Source: Minwuia sp. (lineage in GTDB: Bacteria; Pseudomonadota; Alphaproteobacteria; Minwuiales; Minwuiaceae). From it: DNA of 64,000 nucleotides. Location of the stretch: contig JARGPL010000019.1 of the NCBI GenBank assembly GCA_029210175.1, forward strand, positions 248,001 to 312,000, written 5' to 3'. The notes beneath the pieces were generated by a model. That model saw only the letters and a list, made by a program, of their open reading frames with translations. It searched no databases and was not told the origin of the DNA. A program made the translations under genes and the position numbers. Shown here piece by piece: positions 1 to 9,264 of this stretch (positions are counted from its first letter, which is position 1; every line of letters starts with the position of its first letter).

Positions 1-1
1 G

Positions 2-736
2 GAGATCGTGACGATGATGACCATCGGTGATCATCCCGAATGCCTGGCGGTCGGATATCTGACCAATCAGAACATGCTGCGGGCAGATGACGACCTGACG
101 TCGGTCGATGTGGACACGAAAAAGGGCCATGTCTTCGTGAAGACCGCCCGGCGCACCGATTACGAGTGGAAACTGAAACGCCGGACCCTGACGTCGGGTT
201 GCGCCCAGGGCACGGCCTTCGGCGATGTGATGGAACGCTTTGACGAAGTGCGGCTGGACCCGGCGGCACGGCTGCAGACATCCTGGCTCTACGCCCTGTC
301 GCGCCAGATCAACCAGACGCCGTCGCTGTATCTGACAGCCGGGGCCATTCATGGCTGCGTGCTGTGCGAACAGGACAGGCCCCTGATCTACATGGAAGAC
401 GTCGGACGCCACAATGCGGTCGACAAGATCGCCGGATACATGCGCCTGAACGACATCACGCCAGCCGGCAAATGCTTCTACACCACCGGGCGCCTGACCT
501 CCGAAATGGTCATCAAGACCGTGCAGATGGAACTGCCGATCCTGATCTCCCGCTCCGGCTTCACCGCGTCCGGTGTCGAACTGGCGCGCCAGGCCAACCT
601 GACCCTGATCGGACGGGCGAAGGGCAAACGTTTCATCTGCCTTGCCGGGGCGGAACGGCTGGTCTTTGACCAGAACCCCGACACGGTGGCGGAGGAGGCA
701 TCGGGCCGGAACCGGAAGGGCGCCCACGATGACTGA
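2..736 (+). CDS. fdhD: Formate dehydrogenase accessory sulfurtransferase FdhD (5' truncated)
   Basis: The reading frame is already open at the window edge, so the N-terminus is missing. FdhD moves sulfur from a cysteine desulfurase to the molybdenum cofactor of formate dehydrogenase, an activation step in the cytoplasm. Seen here: an ECLAVGYL stretch near the start, a SGC segment at the place of the family's active cysteine loop, and the very conserved EDVGRHNAVDK motif, followed by TTGRLTSEMVIK and ISRSGFTASGVELA, all in the family order. The stop overlaps the next start by 8 bases (ATGACTGA), so it is translationally coupled to mobA, another molybdenum cofactor gene. The formate dehydrogenase genes probably lie upstream of the window. 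Confidence 0.93.
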   Translation, partial: EIVTMMTIGDHPECLAVGYLTNQNMLRADDDLTSVDVDTKKGHVFVKTARRTDYEWKLKRRTLTSGCAQGTAFGDVMERFDEVRLDPAARLQTSWLYALSRQINQTPSLYLTAGAIHGCVLCEQDRPLIYMEDVGRHNAVDKIAGYMRLNDITPAGKCFYTTGRLTSEMVIKTVQMELPILISRSGFTASGVELARQANLTLIGRAKGKRFICLAGAERLVFDQNPDTVAEEASGRNRKGAHDD

Positions 737-1364
737 AACATCTGCCACGAAGGTCGCCGGACTGGTGCTGGCCGGTGGGCTGGCACGACGCATGGGTGGC
801 GGTGCCAAGGCACTGCTGATGCTGGCAGACAGGCCGATGCTGGCCCATGTGCTGGACCGGATCACGCCGCAGTGCGGCACGATGGCGCTGAACGCCAATG
901 GCGACCCGCGGGCCTACGACAGTTTCGGCCTGCCCGTCCTGCCCGATGTGGTGGACGGTTTTGCCGGTCCCCTCGCCGGGGTTCTGACCGGTCTGGAGTG
1001 GCTGGCGCTGACCGATGCCGACTGGCTGCTGACCGTGCCGACCGACGCACCGTTCCTGCCGCATGACCTTGTTCAGCGCCTGCAGGCGGCGGTGGTTGAC
1101 GGGGTGGAGGTCGCCGTGGCCCGGTCGGATGGCCGGACCCATCCGGTCGTCGCGCTTTGGCACGCATCACTGCTGCAGCCGTTGAGGGTTGCGCTGGTGG
1201 AACAGGACATCCGCAAGATCGACCGCTTCACGGCGACCCGTCAGACAGTCCATGTTGACTGGGACACAGCGGCGGGGGACCCCTTCGTCAACATCAACAC
1301 ACCCGATGAACTGGAAGCGGCCGCGACAGCCCTTTCGGTCCGCCAGGAAAGCGCAACGCCATGA
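729..1364 (+). CDS. mobA: Molybdenum cofactor guanylyltransferase MobA
   Basis: 211 aa. MobA joins GMP from GTP to molybdopterin to make the MGD cofactor of enzymes such as formate dehydrogenase. The N-terminus carries the nucleotide-binding signature LAGGLARRMGGGAKAL; further motifs are NANGDPRAY, DGFAGPLAGVL and VPTDAPFLP (metal/GTP site), spaced as in the family. I chose the ATG at 729, which overlaps the fdhD stop and begins just before the Rossmann strand; the longer open frame upstream lies inside fdhD. The 3' end overlaps the next gene by 4 bases. Length is normal for MobA. Confidence 0.93.
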   Translation: MTETSATKVAGLVLAGGLARRMGGGAKALLMLADRPMLAHVLDRITPQCGTMALNANGDPRAYDSFGLPVLPDVVDGFAGPLAGVLTGLEWLALTDADWLLTVPTDAPFLPHDLVQRLQAAVVDGVEVAVARSDGRTHPVVALWHASLLQPLRVALVEQDIRKIDRFTATRQTVHVDWDTAAGDPFVNINTPDELEAAATALSVRQESATP

Positions 1365-2227
1365 CGACACTGCCAGAACGCGCCTTGCGCCCGCGCCGCA
1401 GCTTCATCTTTTCCCCCGGTCTGCGCCCGGACATGTTCCCCAAGGCACTGGCCAGCGGCACGGACATCGTCTGCGTCGAACTGGAAGACGGCATCGCCCC
1501 GAAGGACAAGGCCGCAGCCCGCGCCCATGGCCTGGCCCTGTTCGCCGAACCTCAGGCTGATGACGGTGTGGAACGGATTGTCCGCATCAACTGCCTGCGG
1601 ACGGCTTTCGGCATGGCAGACGTCCAGGCCGTGCTGGACAGCGACACCCCGCCGCCAGCCCTGATGCTGCCCAAGGTCATGACACCGGATGAGATTGTCT
1701 GGCTGGATGACCTGCTGACCGAACGGGGACATGACACCCGCCTGCACGTGATCATCGAAACCAATCAGGCGCTGGAACGGGCCACCGAACTGGCGCACGC
1801 CAGCCCGCGCGTCGATGCCCTGTTCTTCGGCGGCGTCGACATGGCGGCTGAGCTACGTTGCGTCAACGCGTGGGAGCCGCTGCTCTACGCCCGGTCCCGT
1901 ATTGTCCATGCGGCAGCCAGTGCCGGGATCGACGCCATCGATGTGCCCTGGCTGGATCTGGACGACATGGACGGCATGGCGGAGGAAGCTCGCCGCGCCC
2001 GCGATCTGGGCTTCAGCGGCAAGGGATCGATCCATCCGAAGCAGATCGCCGTGCTGAACGGCATCTTCACACCCGACGATGACCAGGTCGCCCGGGCGCG
2101 CCGCATCGTTACCGCCTTCGCCGCGGCGGACACCGGACTTGTCGTGGTCGATGGCAAGCTGATCGAGAAACCTGTATTGCGGGAGATGAACCGCATCATC
2201 GCCATCGCGGAGCGGGTCGCGCGTTAG
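1361..2227 (+). CDS. CitE-like HpcH/HpaI aldolase / citrate lyase beta-subunit family protein
   Basis: 288 aa TIM-barrel lyase family that cleaves or hydrolyses acyl-CoA thioesters such as citramalyl-, malyl- or beta-methylmalyl-CoA. The start RRSFIFSPG and the VELEDGIAPKDKAAAR motif (acidic Mg ligand and conserved Arg/Lys) are typical of CitE, as are DALFFGGVDMAAEL, the second acidic segment DAIDVPWLD, and GFSGKGSIHPKQI near residues 220-235. It overlaps mobA by ATGA and so probably shares its mRNA, although no functional link to molybdenum is known. The stand-alone form without citrate lyase alpha and gamma genes suggests a CitE-like thioesterase or lyase; the exact substrate cannot be read from sequence. 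Confidence 0.85.
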   Translation: MTTLPERALRPRRSFIFSPGLRPDMFPKALASGTDIVCVELEDGIAPKDKAAARAHGLALFAEPQADDGVERIVRINCLRTAFGMADVQAVLDSDTPPPALMLPKVMTPDEIVWLDDLLTERGHDTRLHVIIETNQALERATELAHASPRVDALFFGGVDMAAELRCVNAWEPLLYARSRIVHAAASAGIDAIDVPWLDLDDMDGMAEEARRARDLGFSGKGSIHPKQIAVLNGIFTPDDDQVARARRIVTAFAAADTGLVVVDGKLIEKPVLREMNRIIAIAERVAR

Positions 2228-2253
2228 CCAGGCAAGCTGCGAGCCAGGCAACG

Positions 2254-2278
2254 CCCTCCCCCTCCCCCTCCCCCTCCC
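2254..2278. repeat. CCCCCT hexanucleotide tandem repeat, G-quadruplex-prone on the minus strand
   Basis: Five C-runs of 3, 5, 5, 5 and 3 bases are separated by single T residues at 2257, 2263, 2269 and 2275, an exact 6-base period. On the minus strand this gives five G-runs with one-base loops, the most stable class of intramolecular G-quadruplex motif. It lies between the stop of the CitE-like gene and the GTG start of the efflux pump gene, 15 bases before that start. Confidence 0.9.
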
Positions 2279-2293
2279 ATCAAGGATATCTTC

Positions 2294-3508
2294 GTGTCAT
2301 CCAAAGCCACCGGCGCCGGTCGGGTTGAATTCATCATCATGATCGCGCTGATGACATCGCTGATGGCGCTGTCCATCGACACGATGCTGCCAGCACTCGC
2401 CATCATGGGCGAAGATCTGGATGTCACGGATCCGGCCAGAACACAGCTGGCCATCACGGTCCTGTTCGCAGGCATGGCCCTGGGACAGCTGTTCTATGGT
2501 CCCCTGTCCGACAGTATCGGGCGCAAGCGGACGATCTACATCGGGATCAGCGTCTTCCTTGTCGGATGCCTGCTGTCGCTGTTCGCCCAGGACTTCGATT
2601 CCATGCTGGCTGGCCGTCTGCTGCAGGGTCTGGGGGCCGCCAGCGCCCGAATCGTGCCCATGGCGCTGGTCCGCGACCAGTTCGAGGGACGGGAGATGGC
2701 GAAGATCATGTCGTTCATCATGTCCGTCTTCATCCTGGTGCCCGTGCTGGCCCCCATGGTGGGTCAGGGCATCCTGTTCGTCACCGACTGGCGCGCGATC
2801 TTTGCCTTCTTCATCGTGCTGGCGGCCATTGCGACGCTCTGGTTCGGGCTGCGACAGCCGGAAACCCTGCCAGTGGAACGGCGGCGGCCTTTCTCCATCA
2901 GCGGCATCATGGGTGGATTTCGGGCCTGTTTCACAGACCGCACCACACTCGGCTACACCATTGCCGCCGGGTTCACCTTCGGGCCGTTCGTCGGCTACCT
3001 CGGTGCCTCGCAGCATGTGTTCCAGAACATCTTCCGGACGGGCGAGATGTTTGCTGTCTGGTTCGGCGTCGGCGCCATTGCCATCGGCGCGGCCTCCATC
3101 CTCAACTCGCAACTGGTCATGCGCTACGGCATGCGGCGGATGACCCGCGCCGGACTGGCAGGCAGCGCCATTGCATCCGTCGCCGCCGCCATCATCTTCG
3201 CCATCGAGCCGCCGGGGCTGCTCGGCTTCATGATCTGGCTGATGATCGTGTTCTTCGCGGTCGGCATCTGTTTCGGCAACCTGAATGCCCTGGCGCTGGA
3301 GAACATGGGGTCCATGGCGGGAATCGGGGCAGCTTTCGTCGGCTTCGGATCCACCATGATCGCCGCCCCTCTCGGCGCCATCGTCGGCGCGCAGCTGGTC
3401 GATGACACGCTGCCCCTGGTCATCGGTTTCGCGGTAATGTCAGGCATCGCATTGTCGCTATCATTCATTGCCGATCGCGGTCGCCCGCCAGGGCCGGTCG
3501 TGCGCTGA
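2294..3508 (+). CDS. Bcr/CflA-family multidrug efflux MFS transporter
   Basis: 404 aa inner-membrane protein with about 12 hydrophobic helices. The first loop carries LFYGPLSDSIGRKRTIYIG, the MFS motif A in the form typical of the Bcr/CflA drug-resistance subfamily, which exports drugs (bicyclomycin, chloramphenicol and similar) by proton antiport. The early SIDTMLPALAIMGEDL and the helix 4-5 segment GLGAASARIVPMALVRDQFEG (R-D-x-F) also match. The start is a GTG at 2294 with AAGGA 8 bases upstream; the open frame has no better start. Substrate unknown. Confidence 0.87.
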   Translation: MSSKATGAGRVEFIIMIALMTSLMALSIDTMLPALAIMGEDLDVTDPARTQLAITVLFAGMALGQLFYGPLSDSIGRKRTIYIGISVFLVGCLLSLFAQDFDSMLAGRLLQGLGAASARIVPMALVRDQFEGREMAKIMSFIMSVFILVPVLAPMVGQGILFVTDWRAIFAFFIVLAAIATLWFGLRQPETLPVERRRPFSISGIMGGFRACFTDRTTLGYTIAAGFTFGPFVGYLGASQHVFQNIFRTGEMFAVWFGVGAIAIGAASILNSQLVMRYGMRRMTRAGLAGSAIASVAAAIIFAIEPPGLLGFMIWLMIVFFAVGICFGNLNALALENMGSMAGIGAAFVGFGSTMIAAPLGAIVGAQLVDDTLPLVIGFAVMSGIALSLSFIADRGRPPGPVVR

Positions 3509-3553
3509 GCCTTTCACCTGCTGGCGACCATTCGGGGAGAACTTGCCTTGGGA

Positions 3554-4512
3554 ATGACCGAAGTACGACTGTCATAGGTCGCGGCCAAGCGGCACGCGGT
3601 GTCGGACGCTGGTCGCCCCGAAGCCGCCGAGAGGCAGCACCGCCGTGACAAGCTGACGGCACGGTTGATGAACGCCCGGTCTGCATCATCGCCGACGACA
3701 TCACCGTGCTGGGCGGCTCCGTCGGTGTCGTGGCGGTCGATGACCCCGTGGACAGGCGGGAAGAAAACCTGGCCGATCCGGTGCCCGACAATCCGCGTCG
3801 TGCCTATGACATGCGCAAGGCCCTGCAGCTGATCTTTGACCGCGACAGCCTGTTCGAGACCAAGCCGACGCATGCCCGCAACATGACCACTGCCTTCGCC
3901 CGGCTGGAGGGGCGCCCGGTCGCCATCATCGCCAACAACCCGATGTTTCTGGCGGGCATGCTGGACGCCAAGGCCGCCGAGAAGGCAGCGCGCGATATCG
4001 CCATTGCGGACGCCTATGCCCTGCCGCTGTTCTATTTCATCGACATGCCCGGCATCTTCGTCGGCTCAGGTGCCGAAAAGACCACGCTCGGCCTGCGATC
4101 CGCCAAGATGCCCTACGAACTTGGTGTCGCCACCGTGCCGCGCTATTCGGTGATGGTGCGCAAGGGCTATGGGGCCGGGTACTACGCCATGAACGGCGGG
4201 CGTGGCTTCAAGGCCGACGGCACCTGGGTCTGGCCCACGTCGGAACTCTGCGCCATGTCCATCGAGACCGCGCTGAACGTCGCCTATGCGCGGGACTGGC
4301 AGAACGCCCCTGACCCCGTGGCCCGCAAGGCAGAACTGGAAGCGGACATCCGCCGCAACCTGACACCGCTGCGCGCCGCAGAACACTTCGGCATCGATGA
4401 TGTGATCGACCCCCGCGCCACCCGTGGTGTCCTGGCCGACGCCTTGCGCCACGCCCCCCTGCGCCCGCACGATGCCGGGCCACCAAAGAAACGCGCCATC
4501 AGTCCGATCTGA
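3554..4512 (+). pseudogene. Degraded acyl-CoA carboxylase carboxyltransferase (propionyl-CoA carboxylase beta-like)
   Basis: The 3' part (3706-4512) reads as the C-terminal carboxyltransferase domain: ARLEGRPVAIIANNPMF, FYFIDMPGIFVGS, GAGYYAMNGG and the final IDPRATRGVLADAL all match biotin-dependent carboxyltransferases, which move CO2 from carboxybiotin to an acyl-CoA. Family members are about 500 aa; here only about 270 aa are open. The N-terminal remnant is visible in a different frame: an ATG at 3554 is followed by an amber stop at 3575, and then a segment reading AAERQHRRDKLTARL (about 3623-3667), the usual N-terminal motif. It is joined without the expected roughly 60 residues to RPVCIIADDITVLGGSVG (about 3676-3729), and a second internal block is missing before NPRRAYDMRKAL. 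One nonsense codon, one frameshift and two deletions make it non-functional. Confidence 0.85.
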
Positions 4513-4535
4513 GAGGGCTCATGCAAAGTGACGGA

Positions 4536-5852
4536 TTACCGGTCGCGCAGCGCGTCATCCTTCAGGGCGGCCAGTGGTTGCAGCAGATATTGCAGGATGG
4601 TCCGCTTGCCGGTCAGGATATCAACCTCCGCCACCATGCCCGGCAGGATCGGCAGGGCATCCCCGTCGCCATCGGTCAGGATGTTTTCCGTCACGCGGAC
4701 GTGTGCGAGATAGCGGGCAACACCGCGTTCATCCTCGATGGCGTCGGGGCTGATGTGGGTCACCTGCCCCTTCAGCGATCCATAGGTGGTGAAGTCATAG
4801 GCGGTCAGTTTCACCCGGGCGGGTTGCCCGATATAGACGAAGCCGATCTGTGATGGCTCGATCGCCACTTCCGCCAGCAGACGGTCATCATCCGGCACGA
4901 TCTCCATCAGCGGCTGTCCCGGCTGCGCCACGCCGCCCAGGGTGGATACGAGCACCTGGTTCACGATGCCATCTGTCGGGGCGACAATCTCCGTTCGTTG
5001 CAGCTTGTCGCGATGCGCGGGCAGTGCCTCAACCACTTCCGTGTATTCCTGCCGTGCCTCCGCCAGTTCCTCGCTGGACCGGGCCTGAAACCGGCTGCGG
5101 GTGGCCTGGATTTCCAGTTGCACTTCTTCCAGTGCGGTCTGATGACGTTGCAGGGACAGACGCGCAATGTCGCGTTCCGACTGCGCCGCGATCAGCCCCT
5201 TCTCCGATTCGATCAGGTGCATCTCAGGCTCCAGCCCGCGCTTCACGATGCCTTCGACCATGTCATACTCGCGCGTCGCCACAGCCACCGCACGGTCGGC
5301 GTTGCCTGCAGACAGTCGCGCCTCCGCCAGTGCCTGACGCCGTTGCAACAGTCGCGATTCCAGTACCTGCAGTTCGGCCTGCAGCTGGGTCCAGCGTGCT
5401 TCGAACAGGGCCTGCTCCCGCGCGACGACGTCGGGCGCACTGGTCGTCGTCTCCTTGGCAAACCGGGGTTGGGCAAGCGCGCTCTCGCCCGCCAGCCTGG
5501 CAATGCGTGCCTGCGTCGCATAGTACCGCTGGCGCAGGCGATTGACGTCGCCGGAGAACACCGTTCTGTCCAGTCGAAGCAAAGGCTGCCCCGCTTGAAC
5601 ACGGTCACCTTCCTGGACCAGGATCTCGCGAATGATGCCGCCTTCCAGGTTCTGCACGACCTGCAATTCGCCCGACGGAATGACCTTGCCCTGGCCCCGT
5701 GTGACCTGATCCAGTGCGGTAAGGTGCGCCCAGGCAACGATGGCAATGAAACAGAAAAGGATGACGAACAGCAGCAGCTTCGCCGCAACTGCGGGGCGGA
5801 CCCGGGCCGCAACCTCGTTCATGTAATCATGCTGCGCGGCAAGATCAGTCAT
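4536..5852 (-). CDS. Type I secretion membrane fusion protein, HlyD family
   Basis: 438 aa. This periplasmic adaptor bridges the inner-membrane ABC ATPase to TolC and is one of three parts of a type I secretion channel. One transmembrane helix at about residues 24-44, then a biotinyl-lipoyl half (GQGKVIPSGELQVVQNLEG, GGIIREILVQEGDRVQAGQ), a long coiled coil from about 110 to 290, and the second lipoyl half with APTDGIVNQVLV and the C-terminal barrel. I chose the ATG at 5852, which overlaps the ABC gene stop by 8 bases; a longer frame to 5942 lies inside that gene. It is the last gene of the tolC-ABC-hlyD string that follows four RTX cargo genes. Confidence 0.93.
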   Translation of the reverse strand: MTDLAAQHDYMNEVAARVRPAVAAKLLLFVILFCFIAIVAWAHLTALDQVTRGQGKVIPSGELQVVQNLEGGIIREILVQEGDRVQAGQPLLRLDRTVFSGDVNRLRQRYYATQARIARLAGESALAQPRFAKETTTSAPDVVAREQALFEARWTQLQAELQVLESRLLQRRQALAEARLSAGNADRAVAVATREYDMVEGIVKRGLEPEMHLIESEKGLIAAQSERDIARLSLQRHQTALEEVQLEIQATRSRFQARSSEELAEARQEYTEVVEALPAHRDKLQRTEIVAPTDGIVNQVLVSTLGGVAQPGQPLMEIVPDDDRLLAEVAIEPSQIGFVYIGQPARVKLTAYDFTTYGSLKGQVTHISPDAIEDERGVARYLAHVRVTENILTDGDGDALPILPGMVAEVDILTGKRTILQYLLQPLAALKDDALRDR

Positions 5853-7641
5853 CCCCCGCCTCCGACATGTCCCGGTTGCCAGCAGGTGTCGCAGTTGCAG
5901 GGGGCGATGTTCCTGATGGCGGCGTTGCCGGATCGTTGCCACTCAGATGGCGCAGCACTTCCTCCCGCGGGCCATAGGCGAAGATTCGCCCGCCTTCCAC
6001 GATCATGATCTTGTTGACCAGCCGCAGCATGCTGGATTTGTGCGTCACCACCAGCATGGTCTTGCCTTCCGACGCTTCGCGCAGGCGCTCGATCAAGGCG
6101 GTTTCGCTGCGGGTGTCCAGTGCGCTGGTCGGTTCATCAAGCACCAGAACCTGCGGGTCTGCCACCAGCGCACGGGCCAGGGCAATGGCCTGGCGCTGGC
6201 CGCCGGACAGCCCCTCCCCCTTCTCGGAAATGCGCAGGTCATAGCCGGATGGCAGGTGGCCGACGAAATCATGCACGCCGGCAATCTGTGCAGCCTTCAG
6301 GACCGCCTCGTCCGTTGCCTCCGGATGACCGATGGCGATGTTTTCGCGAATGGTGCCGGAAAACAGCTGGGTGTCCTGCAGCATCGCACCGACGTGATTG
6401 CGCAGATCGGCCGGGTCGAACTGCCGAATGTCGGTGTCGTCGATCAGGATGGAACCATCTTCCGGCTCATACAGACCAAGCGACAGCCGCGCCAGCGTGC
6501 TCTTGCCAGACCCGATCCGACCCAGAATCGCAACCCGGTCCCCCGGATTGATGGTGAACGTGATGTCGTTGATGGCCGATGTATGCGCGTCCGGATAACG
6601 GAACTTGATGCTCTGGAACGCCACTCGCCCCTCGACCTTGTCGCGCCGCAGGTATGCCCGGTTGCGATTGCGGTCGCTGCCCGCCTTCATCAACGCATCC
6701 AGCGCCCGGTAGGACATCAGCGCATGCTGCGCCCGTGTCAGAATGTTGGCGGTCTGCGCCAGCGGCCCCATGCACCGCCCGCTCAGGATCACGCAGGCCA
6801 CCAACGCCCCCATGGTGATCAGGTTGTCCTGGATCAGAAACACGCCATAGAAGACGATGCCCACCTGTACCGCCTGCTGGGCGCTGTTGGTCAGATTGGT
6901 AGCGGATTGCGCGGTCAGACGCGTGCGCAGGCCCAGCGCCGACTGCCGGTCGACGCTTTCCTCCCACCGCTTGCCCATGAAGGCACCGCCGCCGACACTC
7001 TTCAGTGTTTCAAGGCCGGACACGGCCTCAACGATGACGGACTGCTTCGATGCCCCTTCCTGAAAGCTGCGGCTGATCAGGCGCGACAGGATCGGCTGCA
7101 CCAGACCAGCATAGATCAGCACGACCGGTACGATCACCGCCGGCACCAGCGCGACCGGGCCGCCGATCACCCAGATCACACCCAGGAACAGGAAGATGAA
7201 GGGCAGATCGACAACCGCCGCCAAGGTCGCCGAAGCGAAGAAATCGCGGAGTGTATCGAACTCCTTCATCGTGTTGGCATAACCGCCCGTACTGCCACGG
7301 CGGGCCGCCAGATCCATGCTCATCATCTGCTGGAACAGGGCCCGCCCGATCACCAGGTCGGCCCGGCGGCTGGCCACGTCGATGAAATAGCCACGCAAGG
7401 TCCGCAGCACGTAGTCGAAGGCGATGATCACGACCATGCCCAGAACAAGAGCCACAAGCGATTGCACGGCGTTGTTCGGGATCACGCGGTCATAGACCAC
7501 CATGATGAAGATGGACGAACCAAGCGCCAGCAGGTTGGAGACCATGGCTGCCAGGATGACCTGGCCATAGATGCCCCGGTTGAACCAGAACGGTCCCCAG
7601 AACCAATGGGACTTCAGCCCGCCGTCGATTGCACCGCTCAT
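5845..7641 (-). CDS. Type I secretion ABC transporter ATPase/permease
   Basis: 598 aa. It powers export of the RTX proteins from the cytoplasm straight to the outside. The N-terminal half holds about six membrane helices (residues 25-310). The nucleotide-binding domain shows Walker A LGRIGSGKST near residue 375, the signature LSGGQRQ near 477, Walker B VLVLDEPTSALD near 494 and the switch His in VVTHKSSML. There is no N-terminal C39 peptidase or peptidase-like domain, so it belongs to the short PrtD-like type that recognises uncleaved C-terminal signals, not the longer HlyB/LapB type. Its ATG overlaps the tolC stop by 4 bases and its stop overlaps hlyD. Confidence 0.94.
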   Translation of the reverse strand: MSGAIDGGLKSHWFWGPFWFNRGIYGQVILAAMVSNLLALGSSIFIMVVYDRVIPNNAVQSLVALVLGMVVIIAFDYVLRTLRGYFIDVASRRADLVIGRALFQQMMSMDLAARRGSTGGYANTMKEFDTLRDFFASATLAAVVDLPFIFLFLGVIWVIGGPVALVPAVIVPVVLIYAGLVQPILSRLISRSFQEGASKQSVIVEAVSGLETLKSVGGGAFMGKRWEESVDRQSALGLRTRLTAQSATNLTNSAQQAVQVGIVFYGVFLIQDNLITMGALVACVILSGRCMGPLAQTANILTRAQHALMSYRALDALMKAGSDRNRNRAYLRRDKVEGRVAFQSIKFRYPDAHTSAINDITFTINPGDRVAILGRIGSGKSTLARLSLGLYEPEDGSILIDDTDIRQFDPADLRNHVGAMLQDTQLFSGTIRENIAIGHPEATDEAVLKAAQIAGVHDFVGHLPSGYDLRISEKGEGLSGGQRQAIALARALVADPQVLVLDEPTSALDTRSETALIERLREASEGKTMLVVTHKSSMLRLVNKIMIVEGGRIFAYGPREEVLRHLSGNDPATPPSGTSPPATATPAGNRDMSEAGDD

Positions 7642-9203
7642 TTCAGTCGCCCCTGAGCAATATCGAACGCAGATGGAAGCGCGCCAAGTGCGCGCGCCAG
7701 TTCGAACACGGCCACCTGCGCCGCGATGCGGGCATCGATGTAGCGCATGGCCACGTCAAAGAAGTCTTCCTGCGCCTGCAGCACTTCCAGCAGGCTGACA
7801 CCACGCAACCGGAACTGGTCCAGCACCGCCATGCGTGACTGATGGTTCTGCAACAGCGCCATTTCGAACGACGCGACTTCGTCGCGCCGCGCCGACACTG
7901 TCTGAAAAGCCGTGCTGATTTCCCGATCGGCCGTGCGTCGGGTCGTCTCCAGCACGCGCGCGGCCTGAATGTGCCGTGCCTTGGCCTGGTCGACCCGCGC
8001 GCCAACGGCCCCGCTGGTATCGATGCTGATCTGCCCGACAATGCGCCCAGACAGTTCGTAATCGCCTTCACCACTCAGCGCATCAAACCGTGTGGCACGC
8101 AGTTGCAGACTGAGAGTTGGCATGTATGCCGCCTCAGCTGCACGCCGTTCATGCAGGCGCTGGGCCGAGATCAATCGCGCGGAGCGCATGCGCGCGTTGG
8201 TTTGCGCGCCGTTGATCAAGGCATCTTCCAACCGGTCCGGCAGGTCGAGAAAGGCACCAGGCAGATTCTCCCGGCCATCCGGCAAGGCACTGAACAGCTC
8301 CAGGAACCGGTTCCGTGCATCAACCCGTCCGGCACTGAACCCCGCTGCACTGGCTCTAGCCTGCGCCAGGCGCGCCTGTGCCCGAACCACATCCGTCGTG
8401 GCACCAACCCCGGCTTCCCGTCGTTCCTCCGCATAGGTGACGACAAGTTCATGCACCGCCATGTTTTCGGCAATGAGGTCACTGCGCGCGTTGGTACGCG
8501 CCATGCCAAGCCATGCCGTCACTGCATCGAAGATGATTTCCCCCGCTATCGTGCGGGTCTCGGCTTCAATCCCCCGCCGGGCGGCCTGTGTTGCCGCGAT
8601 CCTGTTGTGTGTCGCGTCGAAGTCATAGAGATGCTGTTGTGCACTGACGAAAATGTCCGCTTCCGTCGTTGTGCCCTGATCGGCAACGGAACGACGATTG
8701 TCATTTGCATTGCCATCGAAGAAGCCGAGCCCTGTCGTCACGCCACCTGATACGGCGGGCCGCAACGCCGCCTTGGCTTCCTCGACCAGGCCCTCAGCCT
8801 CTTTCCCCCGCCACAACCTCTCACCGAACCGGGGGTCGGCTGCCACAGCCGCATGCACCCGGTCCCGGAACGCACGCGTTTCGGCATCGTCGGCGTCCAG
8901 ACCGTCCAGCAGGTCCCGTCCCTGATGGATTGCCGTGGCAACCGGGTCGCGCACGGCCAGAGCGCCGGAGTCATCCCCGGCAATGATCAGGCGAAAGTGG
9001 TCAAGGAAGCGGAACGGAGCAGCGTCGACCTGTGACTTGCCCGTGGCCACCGGCACCCCAGCCGCCGATTCACCGCCTGGCAACAGATCCGCATCTTCGA
9101 ACGGTTGCGGAACCTCTGCATGAACAGAAACGGACGCCTGGCCAAGGACAGCCAGGCATCCGGCAACCAGGCAGCGCAAAAGAGTGCGGGAAGGCAAGAC
9201 CAT
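7638..9203 (-). CDS. TolC-family outer membrane channel protein
   Basis: 521 aa from the ATG at 9203, chosen because it begins a clear signal peptide (LLRCLVAGCLAVLGQ, cut near SVHA); a longer frame reaches 9281. An N-terminal extension of about 150 residues rich in Asp/Ala precedes two outer-membrane efflux repeats: the first around GLGFFDGN, DIFVSAQQHLYDFDATHNR and AWLGMARTNARSDLIAENM, the second around LSLQLRATRFDALSGEGDY, VDQAKARHIQAARVLE and GVSLLEVLQAQEDFFDVAMR. TolC proteins form the trimeric outer-membrane barrel and periplasmic tunnel. It sits between the cargo genes and the ABC gene in one minus-strand operon. Confidence 0.92.
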   Translation of the reverse strand: MVLPSRTLLRCLVAGCLAVLGQASVSVHAEVPQPFEDADLLPGGESAAGVPVATGKSQVDAAPFRFLDHFRLIIAGDDSGALAVRDPVATAIHQGRDLLDGLDADDAETRAFRDRVHAAVAADPRFGERLWRGKEAEGLVEEAKAALRPAVSGGVTTGLGFFDGNANDNRRSVADQGTTTEADIFVSAQQHLYDFDATHNRIAATQAARRGIEAETRTIAGEIIFDAVTAWLGMARTNARSDLIAENMAVHELVVTYAEERREAGVGATTDVVRAQARLAQARASAAGFSAGRVDARNRFLELFSALPDGRENLPGAFLDLPDRLEDALINGAQTNARMRSARLISAQRLHERRAAEAAYMPTLSLQLRATRFDALSGEGDYELSGRIVGQISIDTSGAVGARVDQAKARHIQAARVLETTRRTADREISTAFQTVSARRDEVASFEMALLQNHQSRMAVLDQFRLRGVSLLEVLQAQEDFFDVAMRYIDARIAAQVAVFELARALGALPSAFDIAQGRLK

Positions 9204-9264
9204 CAGCTTGGAGGGGCCGAGCGCGATGGCCTTGCCCCTGCGACCGATCTGATCAAATGAAGAT

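Noticed and set aside
5947-7656. 569-aa plus-strand frame over the ABC transporter gene
   Set aside because: Antisense shadow: His/Gln/Arg-rich with no domain, whereas the minus strand encodes every ABC motif in order.
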